Shown here piece by piece: positions 1 to 9,015 of a DNA stretch of 64,000 nt. A program made the translations under genes and the position numbers. The DNA is taken from assembly GCF_003696315.1 (NCBI RefSeq), contig NZ_RFFN01000002.1, positions 586,813 through 650,812 on the forward strand. Reading direction: 5' to 3'. Source of the DNA: Pseudomonas songnenensis (lineage in GTDB: Bacteria; Pseudomonadota; Gammaproteobacteria; Pseudomonadales; Pseudomonadaceae). Within the stretch, counting starts at the first letter, position 1, and each line of letters opens with the position of its first letter. The notes beneath the pieces are model-generated. The model was not told where the DNA came from and searched no databases. It saw only the letters and a list, made by a program, of their open reading frames with translations.

Positions 1-190
1 GGCTGATGGTGAGCGCATATGAACCAGATTCATTTTTCGGTCAAGGCTGCCAGGTCTGCTTCTGAAGTGCCTGGGCGTTAGGCTTGGATAGCCGAAAATA
101 GGGGCTCTTGAATCGCTGCCTGCTATTGCAGTCCTTCTGAAGTAACGACAGTATGTGTAGCTAAATGCCATCAGCCCAAGGATTGATTTG
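1..190. other. Left edge, non-coding or tail of an upstream gene
   Basis: No complete gene is visible. Plus-strand frame 3 is open from position 3 to a TGA at 63-65, about 20 codons, which could be the end of a gene starting outside the window. The rest is leader for the KAP NTPase gene, with an AAGGA ribosome binding site at 178-182. Confidence 0.3.
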
Positions 191-3100
191 ATGTCCGCCA
201 GCCCTAGGATCATGCCAGCCACACTTGATCGTGAGATATCTAGTGCAGATCAGGATGCATTTGGACATCGACATTTTGCGCAGGGTCTACAAAGCCTTAT
301 TGAATCCGAACAGCTAAAACCTCCCTTTAGCATTGGACTTCTAGGTGGTTGGGGCACGGGCAAGAGCAGCATCAAGGAGTTGTACACAAGGGATCTGGCA
401 GATGATGCGGTTAAGGCGGATGGAAAGCATCGGAAGGATCGATACCACTGCATCACTTTTAATGCTTGGCGATTTGGGGGGCACGACCAAGACATCAAGC
501 GAGCCCTATTGCGCCATGTCTTCCTAGAGTTAGGGGGCAAGGAAGATCAGCTCTACGACAAGCTATTTAGGCAGACCAGTGAGACCACTCAACACCCCAA
601 GGGATGGTGGCAAGTCACCCTGGAGACACTCAGAGCATGGGCGCTTCCCATACCTGCTCTGGTGGCTGCAATGGCCCTGCTGTTTGCGATTTGCTACCTC
701 GTGTTGATGGTTTTCAACATTCAAAGTGATCTGTTGAAAAGTGTCGTTTTTCTGTGTGTGACAGGGGCATACACCTACCTCCTGAAGCACGTCAAACCAC
801 CAGCCGTTGTACCTGCCACACCCATCACGCGGGTGGAGTTGCCCAACACTACTTCTGAACAGTACGAGGATCTTCTCCTTGAACAGGTTCGCCGTTACAA
901 ATCTGGGGAATGTAAATCCTTGGATGGCCGAACGGGGAAGACATGCGAAAGATTGGTTGTCTTTGTTGATGACCTTGATCGATTGTCGGCGGAAGAGATG
1001 GTTCTAGGCTTGGACGCCGTACGCACTTTTATGGAGATTCCAGCAACAAGGCTGCCGGCCGGTCTGGGCTTGGTATTTGTCATCTCTTGTGATGAGGCCA
1101 AAGTGGCTGATGCTTTGGCACGCGGTCGGCGGAACAGCGACCTTCCCGGCACGGTGGTGACACATAACGATGCACGAAGATACCTAGACAGAATCTTCCA
1201 GTTCCGTTTGGAAATACCGCCGCCACCGCGTCACGACATGCGTCAGTTTGCTCGCTCTCATCTAGAGAAACTGCCGAGCATCATTGCGGACCTAGAGGCC
1301 CACAACATTCCGCCGGCCACGGTCATTGATCGGATGATTCATATTGGCGTTCAGGATCCGAGAAACGCGCTTCAGATTGTCAATGCTTTTGCTCAGGCTT
1401 GGTGGTTGGCTAGAAAGCGGGAAGCTGAAGGCCTTGGAAGCAATAGAGCGGGCGGACTGCACGAAGGTGCAGTGACATCACATCCTGTCTCACTCGGTGC
1501 TTTGTGCGCGATGAAAGTAAGCTTCCCTGATTTTTACCGTGATCTCCAGGACGATCCTGCATTTCTGCAGCGCTTTACTGATGTTGTGATTCGAGGGCAG
1601 AAGCTGAGCGATCAGCCGCTCCAAACGCAGGATCGTTTAAAGGAGCGCTACTTCAAGGAGGTCGGAGAAGAGTTCGTCCTAAAGGCGGATCACCGCCCGC
1701 TTAGGCAATTTATTGCCAGCCTGATTGGCTTGAGGTGGCCGTCGTCGCTACAGAGCCTACTCCTCCTTTCCGAGGACCATATCACTCGCCGCCTAGGGGC
1801 GAAGATTGCACCAATCTACGGCGACTTCGTCTCTGGAAACACGCAGGGCGTGCTGGAGGGACTTGCCAGGCACAACGACACTGCACCTCTTCACGAGGAC
1901 GAAGCTAGAGCTCTTCACCAGATGCTTGAGGACTTAAGACATGAACTGCCTGAGCTCAGGGCTCGCGCATCAAGGGTGATTGCCGACTTGGTGGAACGCC
2001 TGCCTGATCCTCCTGCCTACCAACTCATCAGCATGCTATGTCGTGAGATGGCTGACTCCTTGGATCTGCGCTCGCAACTCGGCCTCGATAAGATCAGCAA
2101 AACTCTACAAGCAGCCGCGGAGGTGGATCAGCGCGCCATTGCATCTCGACTGGTCGGCGATCTACTCACTGGCTCCGGTCAAGTACGTCTTCTCCGCGAA
2201 ACGATGGAAGCCCCTAGCTTAGATGAAGCGGTCGAGATGGTCCGTTCAGCTGTTCCGATGATTCTGTCTTTGCGCAAGCGCTACGGATTGGAGCGGCAAG
2301 CGGACGAGCAGTTATGCAATTGGCTGCTTGAGCGGACGGTTGCTGTCGGTTCAAAGAGTATCCAACTAGCCTTTGTTGAGCTGGAGCAATGGTTAGATGA
2401 GGGCGGTGAGCAGCTGGTTAACGACTTGGGGCTCAACTACATCATTGCGCTAGCGGATGAGCTTGAGAAAAAGCAGACGCCCCAATTCGAAGCTGCCGCA
2501 GGCGTGGGTAGAACCAGGAAAATTTTCCACCGAATGATGGCCCAAGGGACTGAGTCACGAGAGCTCTTGTGGGCTCCACTGGCGCGATATGTGTCGCTCT
2601 ATGAGGAGACCGCAATCCGCATGGCTTGGGAAATTGTCGTTGAAAATCATCGCTACGCTAGCGACGACGATGTATGTCAGTTCTTCGGTAACTTCGTAGA
2701 GCGGCTGTCGCGTGCATACTCGGATGAGTACTCGACACTCGATGATGCAGCCGCTGCAACTGCTCTGCTTACACTGACCCGCGAACGAGTCGAGGGTTTA
2801 GATGCTGAGTCTGTAGAGGGAGCCGCCGACTTGGCTGACCTATGGGGCAAAAGCGGCTTCCTGCCAGAGGAGGCGTGTGCGCTGCTCTCTGAGCTACGGC
2901 GAAATGATGAGACGGATTTCATGCGTGTCGTCGGTGGGTGGGCCCCCAAACTCCTCGTGGACCTGCCCGATGCATGCGTGAGCCTAATCGCGAGCCAGTT
3001 CTCTGATTTGCCGGCAGAAGTGAAAAGCGCAGTAGCCAGCTCGCTCTCGGCACTGCTTGTCAGTGAGCCTATCGCGGATTCGATCCTAAGGAAATTCAAG

Positions 3101-4252
3101 ACATTCTCTAGCAGCGCGCCTGAATCAATTTGGGATAGCGATCCATTGCAGGGTTTTCTTAACAAGCTAATGCAGCAGATGGCCGCCCAGGTCAGTGCAG
3201 CTCCATACCTGAAGTCTGTGCTTCCGGGGACTGTGCATCTACTACACCATGCTACGCCAAGCACCTTCGGTAGCTATCTGCAGCAGCTCTTTGTTAACGG
3301 AAAGGGCTATCCGGACCATTATTCGTGGCTGCATTTTGAACTAGCAGACCATTGGCCTGACGAGTCTGACAGTCTCACAGGCTACGCCCCCCAGATCATT
3401 TTTGATGAGGCCAGTGCTTTCGCAGCCTCATACCCTTCCTACACAGGGCAGGGCGTGCTGCGATCGATGCGTCGGATGATTGAACAAGGTCTTGTTGGGG
3501 GTGGGGAGCGTAGCAAGCTGATTGCTGCGGCTTGCTCGGCCTGGTCAGCGAATCCCCTCAATGCCGTAGATATATTCGAACGGGGCTATACCGAAGTCAC
3601 CCCAGGGCAAGCAGCAAATCTTGTTACCTCCATTGATTGGGCTAACGAAAAGCACGTTGAGGCATTACAAAAAGCCTGGAAAGCGATCGCTATCAGTAAA
3701 GCAGGGCCGCAAGACAAAGAAACGATGCTGGCCATCCTTCAGAGGGGGCAGCTAGGAAGCGCAGACAACCCTGATTTGGCTGTTCGAATATGGGCAGAGG
3801 CTCAAGTGGACTCTGGCCAGAGGCTGATCAGTCAGCTTCTAATTGAAAAGGATCTAGAAGATGGGTTCAGGAGGAGGCTGTGGGCTTTCTCCATGATTCA
3901 CGCCAAAGACTTTGGCGCTGAATTTTTCCTTGGGGCAATTCCTCAAGTAAGTGCTCTGAGTGCTGTCGATGAGACCGTAAAGGCGATCTTTGATGACTTC
4001 CCTGTCGTTTTGGATGTGGTGAGTACAAAAGAGCTTCAGGCTGACATGGCCAATCGGTTGATGAGCCAGTTCACTTACGCCACATCCAACACCACAAAAG
4101 GCCGGATTGCGGAGCTATGCAGTCAGATGAGTGGCCAAGAGGCTTTGAAGGGTTTCAAACCAACAGCTCTCCATAAAGATGAGTATGAGATTCTGATTGG
4201 GCATTTTGGAGCCCGATCTATGAAGAGGTTTGAAAAGCTACTTGTTGAATAG
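191..4252 (+). CDS. KAP-family P-loop NTPase, 1353 aa
   Basis: The N-terminal third is a KAP NTPase. The Walker A motif GGWGTGKSS lies near residues 52-60, FNAWRF follows near 90-95, and the Walker B strand VVFVDDLDR lies near 256-264. Two hydrophobic segments near 150-199 sit between Walker A and Walker B, which is the usual place for the membrane insertion in KAP proteins. The remaining roughly 950 residues look all-helical, like HEAT-type repeats, with no catalytic motif I recognise. ATG 191 is preferred over the in-frame TTG 188 because AAGGA at 178-182 is spaced correctly for it. KAP NTPases include phage-exclusion proteins such as PifA and the QatA subunit of the Qat defence system; a defence role here is inference from family and neighbourhood. 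The gene stands alone, 178 bases from the next ORF. Confidence 0.85.
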   Translation: MSASPRIMPATLDREISSADQDAFGHRHFAQGLQSLIESEQLKPPFSIGLLGGWGTGKSSIKELYTRDLADDAVKADGKHRKDRYHCITFNAWRFGGHDQDIKRALLRHVFLELGGKEDQLYDKLFRQTSETTQHPKGWWQVTLETLRAWALPIPALVAAMALLFAICYLVLMVFNIQSDLLKSVVFLCVTGAYTYLLKHVKPPAVVPATPITRVELPNTTSEQYEDLLLEQVRRYKSGECKSLDGRTGKTCERLVVFVDDLDRLSAEEMVLGLDAVRTFMEIPATRLPAGLGLVFVISCDEAKVADALARGRRNSDLPGTVVTHNDARRYLDRIFQFRLEIPPPPRHDMRQFARSHLEKLPSIIADLEAHNIPPATVIDRMIHIGVQDPRNALQIVNAFAQAWWLARKREAEGLGSNRAGGLHEGAVTSHPVSLGALCAMKVSFPDFYRDLQDDPAFLQRFTDVVIRGQKLSDQPLQTQDRLKERYFKEVGEEFVLKADHRPLRQFIASLIGLRWPSSLQSLLLLSEDHITRRLGAKIAPIYGDFVSGNTQGVLEGLARHNDTAPLHEDEARALHQMLEDLRHELPELRARASRVIADLVERLPDPPAYQLISMLCREMADSLDLRSQLGLDKISKTLQAAAEVDQRAIASRLVGDLLTGSGQVRLLRETMEAPSLDEAVEMVRSAVPMILSLRKRYGLERQADEQLCNWLLERTVAVGSKSIQLAFVELEQWLDEGGEQLVNDLGLNYIIALADELEKKQTPQFEAAAGVGRTRKIFHRMMAQGTESRELLWAPLARYVSLYEETAIRMAWEIVVENHRYASDDDVCQFFGNFVERLSRAYSDEYSTLDDAAAATALLTLTRERVEGLDAESVEGAADLADLWGKSGFLPEEACALLSELRRNDETDFMRVVGGWAPKLLVDLPDACVSLIASQFSDLPAEVKSAVASSLSALLVSEPIADSILRKFKTFSSSAPESIWDSDPLQGFLNKLMQQMAAQVSAAPYLKSVLPGTVHLLHHATPSTFGSYLQQLFVNGKGYPDHYSWLHFELADHWPDESDSLTGYAPQIIFDEASAFAASYPSYTGQGVLRSMRRMIEQGLVGGGERSKLIAAACSAWSANPLNAVDIFERGYTEVTPGQAANLVTSIDWANEKHVEALQKAWKAIAISKAGPQDKETMLAILQRGQLGSADNPDLAVRIWAEAQVDSGQRLISQLLIEKDLEDGFRRRLWAFSMIHAKDFGAEFFLGAIPQVSALSAVDETVKAIFDDFPVVLDVVSTKELQADMANRLMSQFTYATSNTTKGRIAELCSQMSGQEALKGFKPTALHKDEYEILIGHFGARSMKRFEKLLVE

Positions 4253-4430
4253 CCCAGCTACGACCAAGGGTTTGCCTCTGCTCTTGGCAGGTTGTCGCTT
4301 CACCAACAACTACGAGCATTGTGACGTGCGGCGAGCAATCGCTGCATGCCTCCCCGTTTTTGGCTAACAGCGATCCGTCATCCATCTGCTACCGCCCCAA
4401 TCCCCCTTACACCGGCGCTAGGACACGGGT

Positions 4431-4961
4431 ATGTTTCATCTGACATTAGAAGCACTGAACCTCATCCAGGAGCGCCGACTCAATTGCGTCACGAAGGCCT
4501 CTGACCGGCTTAAGTTGGGAGGTGGCCCGCCTTCGAAATCGGATGGCTTGTACTGGCTCTATACGAGCTACTCGGATGCCGAACTCCGGTCTGCCGTTCC
4601 AAGCCAGAAGAAGGGTTCAGTCGCCATCAACATGCTTGCGATACACCGTGAGAACTTAGGGATGATCTGTGATCGCAGGGTGGGTGACTTCCGGGTCGTC
4701 TACAACGGTATTGGCGGAGTCGGTCTTAAGGGACATGGCGGGCTGAGAGAGCGAATTCTTCAAGAGTTCCGAGGCGGGGAAGGAACTGGCTCCTTGGCAA
4801 TCTGCGACACGTCGTTGAACGATCTCACCAGGTGGCGCTATTCATATGTCTTATGGTCCGAAATCGAGCACAAGGAAAGCATTCAATACTTGTTTCTTGC
4901 TGAGCGCCTAGAAACCATGTGGCGTTTGCACTTCGGTTGGCCAATCTTGTGCGCTCGGTGA
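4431..4961 (+). CDS. Hypothetical protein with GIY-YIG-like motifs, 176 aa
   Basis: The protein has an order of motifs resembling a GIY-YIG nuclease fold: GLYWLYT at residues 39-45 (GIY position), VYNGIG at 90-95 (YIG position), an arginine in GLRER near 106, and a possible metal-binding Glu in LAERLE near 158. The end, GWPILC, resembles the terminal part of some GIY-YIG proteins. The long insert between the first two motifs is unusual, so this assignment is tentative. AGGA at 4420-4423 is spaced 7 bases from the ATG. If it is a nuclease, it would fit a defence or mobile-DNA role beside the KAP NTPase, but the 178-base gap does not make a tight operon. Without fold prediction it should stay a hypothetical protein. 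Confidence 0.55.
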   Translation: MFHLTLEALNLIQERRLNCVTKASDRLKLGGGPPSKSDGLYWLYTSYSDAELRSAVPSQKKGSVAINMLAIHRENLGMICDRRVGDFRVVYNGIGGVGLKGHGGLRERILQEFRGGEGTGSLAICDTSLNDLTRWRYSYVLWSEIEHKESIQYLFLAERLETMWRLHFGWPILCAR

Positions 4962-5196
4962 GGCTACGGGGCAGGCACCGTCGGCGTGCTGTGATAAGCG
5001 ACACAGCTACGTAATCAGGGCTCCTTTCGGTCCCTTCTCATTTTCACACCAACTAACTTTGCAGCTTGATCTGAGCTCAGCCAACTCGCCCTAGTAGGCG
5101 ATAAGTTGAGTGCGATCTTGGCTATTATGTTTTCACCTTTGATAAGGAATTTTGCTCCTAGGCAATCTGAACACTATGCTTGGCGATTAAACGATA

Positions 5197-5628
5197 ATGG
5201 ATGCTGTGGGCTCCCAGTGGAAAATCCCTTCGCCTGGCCAAAATAACCTATGGTCTTCCTCTGCCTTCGTCACGCTAAAACTCTTGCTGATGCAGCGATA
5301 TGGAAATGGGAACTTGACGATTGGGAGCGAGGTTGCGTTGCACAATGCTTTGCGATCACTGGAACTACCTTGCCTGCGCCCCCAAGGGGCTCGTCGTTTT
5401 CAGCCGCTATCGCTACAAGAGGTTGCATCCGCGCTGATCTTCGAATTCTCGCGGGAAACAGTGACTCGCCGACACCTATGCCCCCTAGATCTCGCCGAAG
5501 AGATTCCCTCAATTAGCTTCGGTAGCGCGAAGGTCGGGCGCTTTTCCTCTCAAGAGTTGGACTACTTCTGGCCGCTTCAAGCCTGTCGCATCAGGCAGGA
5601 GCCGGGCAACACTTGCCCGATCCAGTGA
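5197..5628 (+). pseudogene. Hypothetical ORF, possibly the remnant of a larger gene
   Basis: This 143-codon ORF reads like a real protein in its middle, around RRHLCPLDLAEEIPS near residues 90-104 followed by FGSAKVGRFSSQELD. It then ends in a tail with no protein-like character. No frame continues sensibly beyond the stop, so it may be the front of a gene truncated by rearrangement. No ribosome binding site is obvious at ATG 5197. I do not recognise the family with confidence. It could also be a chance ORF in an otherwise non-coding gap between 4962 and 5810. Confidence 0.3.
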
Positions 5629-5810
5629 GTATGGCTATTCCTTGCGATAATCGGCACTGGTTAGTTCGGACGGCAGTGAGTGAAGCAGCAGGGATAGGTG
5701 GGCCGAGAGTCCCGCACGGCGGAGTAAAGTGAAGCCCCGACATTGGCGTGATAGGTTGTTGTGAGGTAGGTTGGGGCCTGATACAGGCCTCAATATAAAA
5801 GAGATAGGAT

Positions 5811-6584
5811 TTGGAAAGGTTATCGGAAGAGCTGATTGTGCCTGGTGTTGATAAGGGGGTGCAGGATCGGGCATTTAGGCTGGCCTCAGCGTTTGTAAGG
5901 CCGGTTAGATTTGCTAGTGGCGAGTATCTTTGGGGATACGGAACTTGCACAATCGTGAAATTAAACGGGCGGTACTATGCAGTAACTGCGCGCCATGTTG
6001 TGGATCGACAGCAAGCCAATTTTGAGGATGCTCGTATTTTGATGCCGGACACCAGCATCAGCCTCCCTTTATTAGGACACTTCTGCCCTAGATCGGAAGT
6101 TATGGAACGCCATCATCTGGATGTTCTAATCTATATGCTGGACGATCAAGCATATTTTAAATATACAGGCAGTCCTCTCCATGCTATGGATTTAGATATG
6201 CATTTATTTCCAGCAAAGCACTTTCCAGCAGCACAGGCAGTTGTCTTAGGCTATCCCGCGACAGAGGACAGATACGACTATGATCGCAAAATCTTAGTAG
6301 ACCACCTTTTGCTGAAATATGGGAATATTGAATCTTCCGAAATGGAGGAGCCGATATATAGACTCATCTCACATGCATCTGAGTACCCATTCAACGGAAT
6401 GAGTGGAAGCCCTGTTCTTGGGGTTATGAATCAGAAAGTGTTATTTATAGGCGTTGTGGTTAGGGGCACGGCGTCATCAGGCATCTTTCACTTCATTGAT
6501 TCCGCTGTAATAGCCGCCACTATTATTCAACATCAAAGTGACCTGCAAAGCGCCGCTAATAAATCGATTCTCATCCGAGGTTAA
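5811..6584 (+). CDS. Trypsin-like serine protease, cytoplasmic type
   Basis: A complete chymotrypsin-fold triad can be read: His62 in VTARHVV, Asp104 in HHLDVLIY, and Ser198 in FNGMSGSP, which matches the GxSGxP signature. There is no signal peptide or membrane segment, so it probably acts inside the cell, unlike most DegP-type proteases, and there is no PDZ domain. The start is uncertain: TTG 5811 is the longest, but GTG 5838 has GGAAGAG at 5825-5831 at good spacing and would remove nine residues. Base composition is clearly more AT-rich than the core genes, which suggests horizontal transfer. Trypsin-like proteases occur in some defence modules as effectors. No partner gene is adjacent on the same strand, so the substrate is unknown. 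Confidence 0.75.
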   Translation: MERLSEELIVPGVDKGVQDRAFRLASAFVRPVRFASGEYLWGYGTCTIVKLNGRYYAVTARHVVDRQQANFEDARILMPDTSISLPLLGHFCPRSEVMERHHLDVLIYMLDDQAYFKYTGSPLHAMDLDMHLFPAKHFPAAQAVVLGYPATEDRYDYDRKILVDHLLLKYGNIESSEMEEPIYRLISHASEYPFNGMSGSPVLGVMNQKVLFIGVVVRGTASSGIFHFIDSAVIAATIIQHQSDLQSAANKSILIRG

Positions 6585-6870
6585 GCTATGCAATGCCAAT
6601 CGGAAATGGGGGGCGATTTATTTATAGGACGAACCTGCTGCTATTGGCCGCATGCAGCCCTCGCTAGCATCTCCTTCCGGCCAGAAGCGGACTAGCCCGC
6701 AGTGGTTTAGCAGGTCGCCGTTAAGACTTGGCGGTATCTACTGAAGCCTAGCTGCCAGAAGCCTGATCTTGGTCATCCATGCTGTCGACAGGATTAATTA
6801 CCAGTGTGGTGCGCAAGGTCAAAGAGTTCTCTCTCCCTTCAGTCGTCATCTCCATCTTGATTGGATCAGT
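6585..6870. other. Intergenic gap between convergent genes
   Basis: No credible gene is seen. The gap separates the protease gene from the end of the minus-strand pair. It contains one copy of a roughly 50-base partly palindromic unit, described separately at 6644-6692. A long plus-strand ORF starting at 6769 is the antisense shadow of the next gene. Confidence 0.4.
6644..6692. repeat. Diverged palindromic unit, copy 1
   Basis: The unit opens with TTGGCCG at 6644-6650 and closes with GGCCAGAAGCGGAC at 6679-6692, 28 bases apart. A second unit with the same layout lies at 9094-9146, and its closing block matches this one at 12 of 14 positions. The two copies flank the minus-strand gene pair 6871-9015. 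Confidence 0.4.
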
Positions 6871-7815
6871 CTAGGTCTGGACCACCCCAGGTCGCCGAAA
6901 GACATCTGCTGGCAAAGGATGCTTAGCGTAAGGATTGTGATAGACGCGCAAGCCGTCGATGATCGTCTCTCCGACCTCGCCATAGCTGGCTGTTCGATGC
7001 GATATCCCATGATCCGTCTCCCACTGTGTGCCGACAACCATCATTGGATTTCCCGACAGCGCATCGACCTTTCCCCAGGTGGCAACGCTGCTGAACACGA
7101 CCGCACTGATATGAGAAAAACGCTCGTAGTTAAAAAAGCCAAGCTCAATTTCTGTGCCGTTGTCCTTTGTGACACTGCCGAGGCTTTTGCTTTCCAGACC
7201 ATCTGGAAACCGCTCAGGATTTGCCATGTACTCTTGCTCGTCGACGTAGAAGTCATACAGCAAAGCTTCGATAGGACGATACACTTGGAGGTTGAACCAA
7301 GGCTGCTCGAATGGCGCGATCGCAAGCACAAACGGCTTGTCCTTAACGTGCCCAAGCTTTGAGTATTTATCGATGTAGTGGGTGGCTTTGTTCATGAATG
7401 CGTTAGATAGCCGGATGATCGCAACTCGGTTGATTTCGTTTAAATCTACATCCTCGCGCGCAGGTGGAACTAGAGACTTTGACCACTCAGGAACAGCACC
7501 TTGGGCAGCATTGGCCGTGGTAGCTTCTACGACAAATTGGGTCTGCCCCACTGTAAGGACAAAGTCAGGCGCATAGTAATTCCAATCGAATTCCGCACCC
7601 AGTTCGCGCAACGCAGCATGCAGGTAGATTTCCCAGAAGCTTGAATTAAACGTGGTCTGGAATTCCTGTATGAATTTCCCGTCACGATCTGGGAATCCTT
7701 CTAGCCACGCCTCTAGGACACTGCGGGCATAGCCATTGCTCGGCTGGTCGCCGCTGATCGTTTTGAAGTGCTGATGAAATTTATCTTCGGCCACTAACGG
7801 CGTGAACAGATCCAT
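6871..7815 (-). CDS. Hypothetical protein with possible PD-(D/E)XK-like core, 314 aa
   Basis: The protein is soluble, with no signal peptide or membrane segment. Residues 55-100 carry a pattern resembling a restriction-endonuclease core: Glu62 in a helix, Pro83-Asp84 at the start of a strand (APDFVLTV), then FVVEATTAN with Glu97. The usual lysine of the ExK motif is replaced by Thr99, so catalysis is uncertain. The C-terminal two thirds do not match anything I know. A strong AAAGGAG site precedes the ATG at 7815 (on the complement). It lies 186 bases downstream of the HEPN-type gene on the same strand, and the two may be cotranscribed. Nuclease activity is inference. Confidence 0.6.
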   Translation of the reverse strand: MDLFTPLVAEDKFHQHFKTISGDQPSNGYARSVLEAWLEGFPDRDGKFIQEFQTTFNSSFWEIYLHAALRELGAEFDWNYYAPDFVLTVGQTQFVVEATTANAAQGAVPEWSKSLVPPAREDVDLNEINRVAIIRLSNAFMNKATHYIDKYSKLGHVKDKPFVLAIAPFEQPWFNLQVYRPIEALLYDFYVDEQEYMANPERFPDGLESKSLGSVTKDNGTEIELGFFNYERFSHISAVVFSSVATWGKVDALSGNPMMVVGTQWETDHGISHRTASYGEVGETIIDGLRVYHNPYAKHPLPADVFRRPGVVQT

Positions 7816-8001
7816 TTGAACTCCTTTGAGCCGCCTCGGTTTTCCTGGAGACTGTTTAGCCTAGCTGTCGCCCTGATACCAGGAACTGAACCAACGACTG
7901 TTTCTGGCCGCCTTGAGCCTGTTGCCGCAGGCAGTGGTTGGCCCAAAACGGGTATCGGCGCCTACAGATCCAGGAGCCATTCATCAGCAATCGCGAGAGG
8001 A

Positions 8002-9015
8002 TTAACTTTCTGCCAAAAGATCTTCAAGGTAATTCAACTTTTGCTGAAGAAGCTTTTTTTGAATCCTTGCTTCTAAGTGCCGATATCCGTTTCCGGTAAT
8101 CATCCCAACCCGCCGAAAATTTACAGAGATTTCTTTTTCCATGTATTCACTGAATGCGTCTTCTGACGCCTTGATTGCAAACCAAAGCGCTTCTAAATCA
8201 GTGTCGTCAAGGTTCCATTCCGCCTTCCACTTGCGTACCAAATCCTGCCGTTTTTCAGAGATTACGGAGAGCAACTCTCCAGAGTTTTGCAATGCTTGAA
8301 CCGAGCTTCCAAAAGCTGCGCGCGAGGCACCAGGGCGAAGCCGCTGCTCAATGATCTCGTAAGTGGCGTTTGAAAAGGCCATCGCGCTTTCAAACCATTG
8401 GTATAGTTGGGCCTCGTCAACCAGCCGAAAATTTGCTTCATGGGCAGCGATGTGGCGAGCTGTGAAGATCGCCTGTATATCGCTAATCAGATCATCAGCA
8501 TTGCTGAGAATCAAGCCTCCAAGCTGAGCATCATAGTCGTCGATATTACCCATTATAAATTCTTCGGGGGGCTCCACAAACTCCCGCACGGATGCCAAAC
8601 AACCCTTAAAGTTTTTGTATCCAACGTCACCGCCCAAGAGGGTGTCGAAGTGCCTAATAATTTGTTCGGTAGAGCTTATAGCTACGCTATGGCTAACCAA
8701 ATCGCCAAACGTGATTTCCTTTCTGCTCAATGCCTTCGTAAGTTCAAAATCAAATGAAAGATCTTTAAATTTTTTTGCGCGCTCAAGGTAGGGGCTATTC
8801 TCGTGATCAATCAGATTTTTTATGCATGATTTGCAAAACGCTTCAATGCAAGATGCAATAGCCACGACATGAATAGAAATCTGATATGGCTCAGGATTGA
8901 TCAGCGACGAAAATCCGCTATGCAGCATGGCAAGCTCGCCCCAAGCTGCGTACTCATAACGATCAGCCCTAGATTTTTTCTCGATGATGTCGCTTAACTG
9001 ATTTCTCTTGGACAT
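8002..9015 (-). CDS. HEPN-like domain protein, 337 aa
   Basis: The central part contains ARHIAAHE, giving Arg187-x4-His192, which fits the R-x4-6-H catalytic signature of HEPN ribonucleases. It sits in a helical context, with a helix rich in Ile, Glu and Cys at 50-75 of the type seen in RiboL-PSP-HEPN proteins. The C-terminal 100 residues are charged and end in a Gln/Lys/Leu-rich helix. HEPN proteins act as toxins or abortive-infection effectors in many systems. No antitoxin of the MNT or similar type is adjacent. The ribosome binding site is weak. Composition is AT-rich compared with the core genome, which points to acquired DNA. The catalytic claim rests on one motif. Confidence 0.6.
   Translation of the reverse strand: MSKRNQLSDIIEKKSRADRYEYAAWGELAMLHSGFSSLINPEPYQISIHVVAIASCIEAFCKSCIKNLIDHENSPYLERAKKFKDLSFDFELTKALSRKEITFGDLVSHSVAISSTEQIIRHFDTLLGGDVGYKNFKGCLASVREFVEPPEEFIMGNIDDYDAQLGGLILSNADDLISDIQAIFTARHIAAHEANFRLVDEAQLYQWFESAMAFSNATYEIIEQRLRPGASRAAFGSSVQALQNSGELLSVISEKRQDLVRKWKAEWNLDDTDLEALWFAIKASEDAFSEYMEKEISVNFRRVGMITGNGYRHLEARIQKKLLQQKLNYLEDLLAES

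Noticed and set aside
6769-7362. Plus-strand ORF of 197 codons
   Set aside because: Antisense to the better supported minus-strand gene at 6871-7815, which has a strong ribosome site.
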